In this document: positions 1 through 4,655 of the stretch, in pieces | How positions within the stretch are numbered: position 1 is the stretch's first letter | Layout: the number at the start of each line of letters is the position of its first letter | Assembly (NCBI GenBank): GCA_024640745.1 | Contig: JAHEEL010000167.1 | Span: 1 to 5,177, forward strand | Length of the DNA: 5,177 bases | Source of the DNA: Actinomycetes bacterium | GTDB lineage: Bacteria; Actinomycetota; Acidimicrobiia; Spongiisociales; UBA5794 | Direction: 5' to 3' | Made by a program: the position numbers and the translations under genes | The notes under the pieces: generated by a model | Databases searched by the model: none | Seen by the model: only the letters and a program-made list of their open reading frames with translations | Told to the model about the DNA's origin: nothing

Positions 1-107
1 GGCTTCTCCTTTGCGGTGTCCGGGATGACGAGACCGCTCGCTGTGCGAGACTCCTCCTCGTCCTTTGGCTTCACGACGATACGGTCGCCGAGAGGCTTCA
101 AATTCAT
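1..107 (-). CDS. groES: GroES co-chaperonin (Hsp10), N-terminal fragment
   Basis: GroES is the heptameric cytoplasmic lid that closes the GroEL folding chamber. Reading leftwards from the ATG at 107-105, the first 35 codons are visible before the window ends. They begin MNLKPLGDRIVVKP and continue with an acidic stretch and then SGLVIPDTAKEK. This matches the GroES N-terminus: the first beta strand (PLGDRIVVK) and the start of the mobile-loop region (SGLVIPDTAKEK). GroES is normally about 95 to 100 residues, so roughly two thirds is missing because of the window edge, not because of a mutation. A strong Shine-Dalgarno sequence (AGGAGG at 119-114, six bases from the ATG) supports the start. 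Two CIRCE operators and a -10 box lie just upstream, as expected for a chaperonin gene under HrcA control. groEL would be expected further left, but this cannot be seen. Confidence 0.95.
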   Translation of the reverse strand, partial: MNLKPLGDRIVVKPKDEEESRTASGLVIPDTAKEK

Positions 108-111
108 CCGA

Positions 112-120
112 CTCCTCCTT
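112..120 (-). promoter_or_regulatory. Ribosome binding site of groES
   Basis: The minus strand reads AAGGAGGAG here, four bases from the groES ATG at 107; the core AGGAGG is six bases away. It is a near-perfect anti-16S match and fixes the groES start codon. Confidence 0.85.
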
Positions 121-125
121 GGGAT

Positions 126-152
126 CTAGCAGTCGGTCACTGCGAGTGCCAA
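126..152 (-). promoter_or_regulatory. CIRCE operator 1 (HrcA site), proximal to groES
   Basis: On the minus strand this reads TTGGCACTC, nine bases, then GACTGCTAG. The classical CIRCE consensus is TTAGCACTC-N9-GAGTGCTAA. The left arm matches at 8 of 9 positions and the right arm at 7 of 9, with the exact N9 spacing. Seven of the nine arm positions can pair with each other. The site covers the region where transcription from the adjacent -10 box should start and extends into the groES leader, so bound HrcA would block initiation. HrcA itself is not in the window. Confidence 0.75.
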
Positions 153-157
153 TCATA
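152..157 (-). promoter_or_regulatory. Probable extended -10 element of the groES promoter
   Basis: The minus strand reads TGG followed by TATGAT, an extended -10 (TGn-TATAAT-like) with five of six consensus bases. No good -35 hexamer lies 16 to 18 bases upstream, which is tolerable for an extended -10 promoter. Transcription would start near 144-146 and leave a leader of roughly 40 bases before the groES ATG. The box sits between the two CIRCE operators, a position that suits HrcA repression. The start site is inferred, not shown. Confidence 0.6.
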
Positions 158-165
158 CCACGCAT

Positions 166-192
166 TTGGCACTCTTTACTCCAGACTGCCAA
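166..192 (-). promoter_or_regulatory. CIRCE operator 2 (HrcA site), distal to groES
   Basis: On the minus strand this reads TTGGCAGTC, nine bases, then GAGTGCCAA. Compared with TTAGCACTC-N9-GAGTGCTAA, the left arm matches at 7 of 9 and the right arm at 8 of 9, and the arms are complementary at 8 of 9 positions. It lies 40 bp upstream of operator 1 (equivalent edges 126 and 166) and covers the expected -35 region of the groES promoter. Two CIRCE copies before groES are known in other Actinobacteria. Confidence 0.8.
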
Positions 193-207
193 CCTTTCTC
201 CGGTGTG

Positions 208-222
208 CGCAGAGAATCTGCG
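208..222 (-). terminator. Possible terminator-like hairpin after the M50 protease gene
   Basis: The minus strand holds CGCAGA-TTC-TCTGCG, a perfect six-base stem with a three-base loop, between the protease stop codon and the groES operators. No U-tract follows, so it is not a canonical intrinsic terminator. U-less hairpins are proposed as terminators in Actinobacteria, but the stem is short, and partial read-through into groES is equally possible. Confidence 0.25.
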
Positions 223-248
223 TTGGGTGCGCGCATGCGGAGGCGACG

Positions 249-1343
249 CTAGACGCGCTCGACTGCGCGTCCGAGGTCCGCTCCCTCGATCATGCCGACC
301 ACCCGACCGTCGCTCACGACCACCAAGCGGCCGCTCCTACCGCTCGGATGCTGCATCAGCGTGTCGAGGGGCATCCGGGCATCGATGACATCGCCCGGAC
401 CGATCTTGGTCATGACCGCCGACGCGCGGCTGGACACGCGTCGGGCGGGTGACAAACGCTCGATCTCGGGTTCACCGAGCACACCACGGATGCGACCGTC
501 CACCTCGACCGGAAGGGAACGAAGCCGCGACCCGATCTGGTAGAGATCGATGACGTCGGCCACGAACATGTCACTCGCCACCGGATCGGGCGTCTCACGC
601 ATGACGTCGGCAGCGACGAGACCGTCGACTTTGGTGATGAGCAGTTCCCTCCGACCGGCGACCTCGGCGCTGCGGAGCAGATACCAACCGAGGAGCGCAC
701 CAAACAGGGCCCATGGGTTGAGGGTGGCGAGAGTGATCACCGATGCCAGCCCGATAACGAGCCAACCGAAGACGCGCCCGGCCTGTATCGCCATGGCTGT
801 TGCGCGAACCCGATCGCCGGTCGCCCGCCACGCCATGGCGCGCAGCACGCGGCCGCCGTCCAGTGGGAAGCCGGGAAGCAGATTGAACAACGCAATGAAG
901 AGATTCGTGAAGGCCAGGAAATCCGCGGCGCTGCGGGCCTCTGGGAACGCGCTCGCCGCCACCGCAACGAGCCATAGAACGCCCGCCAGCGCCAACGAGA
1001 CCACGGGACCGGCCGCCGAGACGGCGAGTTCGTCCAGCGGCCGTTCTGCCTTTCCGTCGATCGTCGTGTAGCCGCCGAACGCGAGGAGCTGGATCCGCCG
1101 CACGTGCATCCCACGACGTTGGGCGACGATCGCATGACTCCCTTCGTGGGCGAGCACAGACAGGACGACACCGGCGCCCGCGACAAATGCAATGATCGTG
1201 GCGATCGTCGACTCGGTTGCCGGATAGGCAACGCCGACGTCCACGTACACAATCCAGGTGACGGCGGCCGCCACGACCAGCAACGAGACGTCGGCGACGA
1301 TGTCGACCCCGCCGATCCGCCCAACTCGCACTCCGCGGTTCAC
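249..1343 (-). CDS. M50 family site-2-protease-like membrane metalloprotease with tandem CBS domains
   Basis: Predicted 364-residue zinc-dependent intramembrane protease. Hydrophobic segments lie near residues 19-35, 47-65, 105-130, 140-156 and 190-224. The zinc motif HEGSH is at 66-70 (HExxH) and the third-ligand motif NLLPGFPLDGG at 154-164, with Asp162 the likely metal ligand. SAAGPVVS at 109-116 is the usual conserved segment between them. The C-terminal half is soluble and carries two CBS modules, about 245-300 and 308-362, which in other proteins bind adenosine nucleotides. This architecture is that of the CBS-containing S2P group (Rv2625c-like). The GTG at 1343 was chosen because it overlaps the tsaD stop by 4 bp (GTGA) and gives the usual S2P N-terminus (RVGRIGGVDI). 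Only a weak Shine-Dalgarno is seen, consistent with translational coupling. The substrate is unknown. The position between tsaD and groES is not the mycobacterial arrangement. Confidence 0.9.
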   Translation of the reverse strand: MNRGVRVGRIGGVDIVADVSLLVVAAAVTWIVYVDVGVAYPATESTIATIIAFVAGAGVVLSVLAHEGSHAIVAQRRGMHVRRIQLLAFGGYTTIDGKAERPLDELAVSAAGPVVSLALAGVLWLVAVAASAFPEARSAADFLAFTNLFIALFNLLPGFPLDGGRVLRAMAWRATGDRVRATAMAIQAGRVFGWLVIGLASVITLATLNPWALFGALLGWYLLRSAEVAGRRELLITKVDGLVAADVMRETPDPVASDMFVADVIDLYQIGSRLRSLPVEVDGRIRGVLGEPEIERLSPARRVSSRASAVMTKIGPGDVIDARMPLDTLMQHPSGRSGRLVVVSDGRVVGMIEGADLGRAVERV

Positions 1344-2353
1344 GATCCCAGCCGCAGACTCGAGTCGACATCGGACCCGAGGCCGTCGGATGGAGTCCCG
1401 GCCCGGATCCGGTCCACGGCCACCGCGGCAATCATCGCCCCGTTGTCGGTGCACATTCGGATCGACGGAACAAAGAGCCTGACGCCCCGGCGCGTCGCTT
1501 CTTCATTGAGACGTTCTCGCAAGCGGCGATTCGCAAGCACACCTCCGCCGCCGCCGACCGTCTTCACGCCAGTCTCTTCGACCGCATTGAACGTCTTCTC
1601 CACGAGCACGTCCACGATCGCTTCCTGGATCGAGGCTGCTACGTCGGCACGCGGCGGCAACTCATCGTTGTCGCGCGCCTTCTCCAAGTAGGTGACCACC
1701 GACGTCTTGAGGCCGGAGAACGAGAAGTCGAACGGGCGATCGCGGAGGGCCCTTGGGAACGGGACGGCTGCAGGATCACCGCCTTCGGCCTCAGCGTCGA
1801 TCGCGGGACCACCGGGGTAGCCCAATCCGACGAACCGGGCGAGCTTGTCGAACGCCTCACCCGCGGCATCGTCGATCGTCGCTCCGAGCGTTTCGTATTC
1901 GCCCCACGCTCGGACATGCACGATCTGGCTGTGACCACCCGAGGCGAGGAGCACGACGGCCGGAGGCTCGTATTCTGCAAATTCCAATCGGGGGGCATAG
2001 AGGTGGCCCTCCATGTGGTCGATCCCGTAGAACGGTTTCTCGAGCGTCCACGCAAGAGACTTGCCGAAGGCGAACCCAACCATCAGCGCGCCGATCAATC
2101 CTGGACCCTGCGTCGCTGCGATCGCATCGAGCTGGTCCGAATGGACGCCCGCCGAGGCGAGGGCCTGGTGCACCAGGGGACGGATCGCCTCGACGTGTGC
2201 GCGCGCCGCGACTTCGGGGACGACGCCGCCGAAGCGGGCATGCTCCTCGGTCTGCGAGGCGAGCACGAACGAGCGAACATTGAAGCCCTCGAGCACGGCG
2301 ACACCGGTCTCGTCGCAGCTCGTCTCGATGCCGAGCACCAGTGGATCGTTCAT
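1340..2353 (-). CDS. tsaD: tRNA N6-threonylcarbamoyladenosine transferase TsaD (Kae1/YgjD/Gcp)
   Basis: Catalytic subunit that moves the threonylcarbamoyl group from TC-AMP to A37 of ANN-decoding tRNAs, in the cytoplasm with TsaB and TsaE. The 337 residues match the usual family length. Visible motifs are GIETSCDETG at 8-17, PEVAARAH at 46-53, the metal-binding HMEGH at 113-117, ASGGHSQIV at 137-145, DDAAGEAFDK at 161-170, GYPGGPAID at 178-186, FSFSGLKTS at 210-218 and CTDN at 301-304, where Asp303 is the third metal ligand. A five-glycine run at 267-271 precedes VLAN in the nucleotide-binding region, where VAGGVAAN-like sequence is usual. The ATG at 2353 overlaps the rimI stop (ATGA) and has a strong Shine-Dalgarno (GGGGAGG at 2364-2358, four bases away), so in-frame starts further upstream are rejected. 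All key metal and nucleotide motifs are present, so the enzyme should be active. Confidence 0.98.
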   Translation of the reverse strand: MNDPLVLGIETSCDETGVAVLEGFNVRSFVLASQTEEHARFGGVVPEVAARAHVEAIRPLVHQALASAGVHSDQLDAIAATQGPGLIGALMVGFAFGKSLAWTLEKPFYGIDHMEGHLYAPRLEFAEYEPPAVVLLASGGHSQIVHVRAWGEYETLGATIDDAAGEAFDKLARFVGLGYPGGPAIDAEAEGGDPAAVPFPRALRDRPFDFSFSGLKTSVVTYLEKARDNDELPPRADVAASIQEAIVDVLVEKTFNAVEETGVKTVGGGGGVLANRRLRERLNEEATRRGVRLFVPSIRMCTDNGAMIAAVAVDRIRAGTPSDGLGSDVDSSLRLGS

Positions 2354-2844
2354 GCTGCCTCCCCGCCGAGCGCCGAGCGGATTGCGTCGAGGCGGACGGC
2401 GTATTCCTCCGCGTCGATATCGAGCGCCCACATGACGATCGCATCCTCTCCGGCGTAGTAGCCCTTGCGCTTGCCAACCGGCGCGAACCCGAAACGCTCG
2501 TAGAGTTGCTGAGCGTCACTGTTGGTGGCCCGCACTTCGAGTGTCAGATGTCGGGCCCCGAGGGCGACGGCTCGCTCGACCAGCGCCAGCAACAAGCGTG
2601 TCCCGAGCTTCCGACGACGCAGATCCTGCGCAACCGCCAGTGTGGTGATGTGGGCATCGGCCTCGACCAACATGAGCCCGCCGTATCCGACGACCTCCCC
2701 GACATCGGTTGCCACCAGGTAGGACCGATTGGCGTGACCGAGTTCGTCGAAGAAGACCCGCGCCGACCAGGGCTGCGGATAGATCTCACGCTCCAGGGTC
2801 GCCACGATCGGCACGTCGCTGCGCAGCATCGGTCGGATGATCAC
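2350..2844 (-). CDS. rimI: RimI-type N-alpha protein acetyltransferase (GNAT family)
   Basis: GNAT enzyme that transfers acetyl from acetyl-CoA to protein N-termini; in E. coli the target is ribosomal protein S18. The 164-residue product starts IIRPMLRSDV and has LEREIYPQPWS at 17-27, typical of RimI. The acetyl-CoA loop is RRRKLGT at 76-82. The catalytic region LEVRATN at 102-108 is followed by AQQLYERFGF at 111-120, with Glu103 and Tyr115 as candidate catalytic residues. The GTG at 2844 overlaps the tsaB stop by 4 bp (GTGA) and is preceded at eight bases by GAAGGA (2858-2853). A second in-frame GTG at 2850 would add two residues and cannot be excluded. The C-terminus carries about 20 residues beyond the GNAT core. 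Its place between tsaB and tsaD is common in Actinobacteria. The true substrates here may be wider than S18. Confidence 0.95.
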   Translation of the reverse strand: MIIRPMLRSDVPIVATLEREIYPQPWSARVFFDELGHANRSYLVATDVGEVVGYGGLMLVEADAHITTLAVAQDLRRRKLGTRLLLALVERAVALGARHLTLEVRATNSDAQQLYERFGFAPVGKRKGYYAGEDAIVMWALDIDAEEYAVRLDAIRSALGGEAA

Positions 2845-3545
2845 GGCCACAATCCTTCGGAGCGGAACATCTTCCAGTTGATCTGCACATCGGGTTCTCG
2901 CATGTAGGCGGGCCGAACGTCCTCGCCGGCGACGAAGTCGCCGTGTGCGGCGCGAATCGCAGCGATCTCCAGCATCACGTCGGCCGCCGGGAAGCGAGGT
3001 CGGCCGCGCCGGACGCGGTGCAGCCCACCCCACGTGGCCTCGGGAAGCGCCTGCCAATCACCAACCACGAGCATGTCCGACTCATCGGTGTCGAGAACGG
3101 CCCGGAACTCCTCGAACCCGAGCACCTCTGCCATGCCGTCGGGAGCGACGCCTCCGGGGAGCGGCCGGAAGGGGGCCGCAGCCACCTGCTTGCGGCGCAT
3201 GTCGACGACCGACCAGATGCGACGATGCCCGGTCGCCGCCCGCAGGGCCTGCACCATGAGCGACGAGACGGCGATCAGCGGCACCCCGACACCGGCAGCG
3301 AAAGCTTGAGCCGTAGCGATCCCGGCTCTGATCCCTGTGAACGGACCAGGGCCGACATCAACAGCCACCGCATCGATCTCTTCGCGTTCCCAGCCTGCCT
3401 GTTCGAAGCAGAACTCGATGGCCGGCATGAGGAATCCGACGTGGCCGCGGCGATCGACGCGGACGGCCATCGCAGCAAGTGACCCGCCGTCCCCGAGGGC
3501 AACGGACGACGCTGGTGTCGCCGTCTCAATCGCGAGTATCTTCAC
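2841..3545 (-). CDS. tsaB: TsaB, t6A biosynthesis scaffold protein (YeaZ)
   Basis: TsaB is an ASKHA-fold paralogue of TsaD without catalytic activity. It dimerises with TsaD and is needed for t6A formation. The 234-residue product begins VKILAIETAT, the ASKHA phosphate-1-like strand, and has VDVGPGPFTGIRAG at 62-75, the family signature. The C-terminus has RPAYMREPDVQINW at 211-224, the typical Y-x-R-x-P-ending of actinobacterial TsaB. The GTG start at 3545 overlaps the tsaE stop (GTGA) and follows a very strong Shine-Dalgarno, GAGGAGG at 3556-3550, four bases away. That site also encodes the last residues of TsaE. The downstream rimI start overlaps its own stop. This places TsaB under translational coupling to TsaE, which fits proteins of one complex. 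Confidence 0.97.
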   Translation of the reverse strand: MKILAIETATPASSVALGDGGSLAAMAVRVDRRGHVGFLMPAIEFCFEQAGWEREEIDAVAVDVGPGPFTGIRAGIATAQAFAAGVGVPLIAVSSLMVQALRAATGHRRIWSVVDMRRKQVAAAPFRPLPGGVAPDGMAEVLGFEEFRAVLDTDESDMLVVGDWQALPEATWGGLHRVRRGRPRFPAADVMLEIAAIRAAHGDFVAGEDVRPAYMREPDVQINWKMFRSEGLWP

Positions 3546-3994
3546 ACGACCTCCTCGAGCGGGCGCTCCGTCCACGAACCGTGGGGAAGCAAACAGAAGC
3601 GCCTGCCGGTCTCGCCGTCGATCTCGATCTCGACCACCAACCGATCGTCCGAGACCGCGTCCTCGACGGCCTCGCCCCACTCGATGACCAAGACGCCCGA
3701 AGCCGCCGTCTCCTCGAGGTCGAGGTCCTCGAATTCGAGGATCGAGCTCAAACGGTAGACGTCGGCGTGGACGAGCGGGAGGAACCCGTCGACGTAGACG
3801 CGGGCGATGACGAATGTAGGGCTCACGATCGGGTCGGTGATCCCAAGACCCTCGGCAATTCCCGCGGTGAGCAAGGTCTTGCCGGTTCCGAGCCGTCCTC
3901 CGAGCAGGACGACGTCACCGGGCCCGAGGACCGATGCGATCCTGCGGCCAAGCGCCAGCGTTTCTGCAGGTGTGTCGGTTCGTGTGGTGATCAT
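3542..3994 (-). CDS. tsaE: TsaE, P-loop ATPase of the t6A complex (YjeE)
   Basis: TsaE is a small ATPase that binds TsaB-TsaD and drives multiple turnover of t6A synthesis. The 150-residue product has LALGRRIA at 13-20, a Walker A motif GRLGTGKT at 33-40, SPTF at 58-61, HADVYRL at 76-82 and EWGE at 105-108, all in the family order and at the usual total length. The second Walker A residue is Arg, where TsaE proteins usually have Asp (GDLGAGKT); the Lys39-Thr40 pair is intact. The chosen ATG at 3994 lies 7 bp after the glycosylase stop. An in-frame ATG at 4036 would add 14 residues overlapping the glycosylase tail, has no Shine-Dalgarno, and gives a non-conserved extension, so it is less likely. 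The 3994 start itself has only a weak upstream GAG. Confidence 0.95.
   Translation of the reverse strand: MITTRTDTPAETLALGRRIASVLGPGDVVLLGGRLGTGKTLLTAGIAEGLGITDPIVSPTFVIARVYVDGFLPLVHADVYRLSSILEFEDLDLEETAASGVLVIEWGEAVEDAVSDDRLVVEIEIDGETGRRFCLLPHGSWTERPLEEVV
3550..3556 (-). promoter_or_regulatory. Strong ribosome binding site of tsaB inside the tsaE 3' end
   Basis: The minus strand reads GAGGAGG, then TCGT, then the GTG start of tsaB. It decides the start among several in-frame upstream GTG/ATG codons. It lies within the final codons of tsaE. Confidence 0.8.
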
Positions 3995-4001
3995 GGGCGG
4001 C

Positions 4002-4655
4002 TCATGAACCGAAGAGCCCAAGTTGCTCCGGATCATCGTTCGATGGGACGGCGGCTTCAGCTTCGGGTTCGTCGATTCTGTTGTCGAGGTTACCGGCGAT
4101 GGCGGCTGCGACCAGGCCGAAGTCGTATTGCATGTCGGCCAGCACCTGTGCCGAACCCCGCAGCGCGGCCGCCGGGTGGAACGTCGGGATCAAGTAGCGG
4201 CCCCACCACTGATAGGCGGTGCCTCGCAATCGGGTGATCCCGGTCTCGGTGTTGAGGAGCAGCTTCGATGAGAAGTTGCCAAGCGTCACCACGACCGTCG
4301 GATCGATCAGACGGAGCTGCTCGCGGAGGTAACCCTTGCAGGCTTCGATCTCGTCCGGACGCGGGTCGCGGTTCTTGGGGGGACGACACTTGACGACGTT
4401 GCCGATGTAGACGTCACCTCGCTGCAAGCCGATCTCACCAAGGAGGCGATCAAGGAGCTTTCCCGAAGGACCGACGAACGGGAGGCCGAGCTCGTCCTCT
4501 CGTTGCCCGGGTGCCTCTCCTACAAAGACGACCTCGGCCTGTGGGCTTCCGTCGCCGAAGACGACGTGGGTCCGGCCCTCGGCGAGACGGCAGGCGGTGC
4601 AGACAAGCGCCTCGGCCTTGAGCTCCTCAAAACGGGAGAGCGACACCGAACTCAC
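4002..4655 (-). CDS. Type 4 (Fe-S) uracil-DNA glycosylase
   Basis: DNA repair enzyme that removes uracil, mostly from cytosine deamination, to start base excision repair. The 217-residue product has the family 4 active-site motif GEAPGQRED at 46-54 and the second motif HPAAALRG at 160-167. Four cysteines at 19, 22, 90 and 106 (CTAC, VVKCRPPKNRDP, EIEAC) are placed as the [4Fe-4S] ligands of this family. The globular domain ends near residue 190. It is followed by an acidic, probably disordered tail finishing with QLGLF at 211-215, a sequence of the bacterial sliding-clamp binding type. The GTG at 4655 overlaps the peptidase stop (GTGA), with AAGG at 4667-4664 eight bases upstream. Another in-frame GTG at 4646 would shorten the protein by three residues. 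Family and iron-sulfur binding are clear. Clamp binding is an inference. Confidence 0.95.
   Translation of the reverse strand: MSSVSLSRFEELKAEALVCTACRLAEGRTHVVFGDGSPQAEVVFVGEAPGQREDELGLPFVGPSGKLLDRLLGEIGLQRGDVYIGNVVKCRPPKNRDPRPDEIEACKGYLREQLRLIDPTVVVTLGNFSSKLLLNTETGITRLRGTAYQWWGRYLIPTFHPAAALRGSAQVLADMQYDFGLVAAAIAGNLDNRIDEPEAEAAVPSNDDPEQLGLFGS
4011..4025 (-). other. Putative beta-clamp binding motif (QLGLF) in the glycosylase C-terminal tail
   Basis: Codons CAA CTT GGG CTC TTC encode QLGLF two residues from the C-terminus, after an acidic linker of about 20 residues. The pentapeptide consensus for DnaN-binding proteins is QL(S/D)LF; four of five positions match and the variable third is Gly. 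Position at an extreme, flexible C-terminus is typical of such peptides. Function is inferred from the motif only. Confidence 0.6.

Noticed and set aside
232..239. Short palindrome CGCATGCG in the intergenic region
   Set aside because: Eight bases of palindrome in G+C-rich DNA is expected by chance and it has no clear relation to a promoter or operator.
65..388. Plus-strand open frame (107 codons) over the groES leader and the protease 3' end
   Set aside because: It crosses the groES start, both CIRCE operators and the protease stop codon. Its composition is Arg/Ser-rich without motifs.
1344..1454. Longer M50 protease starting at an upstream ATG inside tsaD
   Set aside because: The 37 extra residues are Arg-rich and unlike the family, and the GTG overlapping the tsaD stop gives the usual N-terminus.
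1916..2458. Plus-strand open frame (180 codons) opposite tsaD and rimI
   Set aside because: It is a mirror of conserved coding sequence with no recognisable domain and no convincing ribosome binding site.
2845..3057. N-terminal extension of RimI to an upstream start
   Set aside because: The extension overlaps tsaB and is low-complexity Arg/Gly/Ala. The GNAT domain starts exactly at the GTGA overlap.
3479..4237. Long open frame on the plus strand (252 codons) opposite tsaE and the glycosylase
   Set aside because: It lies antisense to well-identified genes, its translation is rich in Arg, Pro, Asp and Gly without domain motifs, and such frames are normal in G+C-rich DNA.
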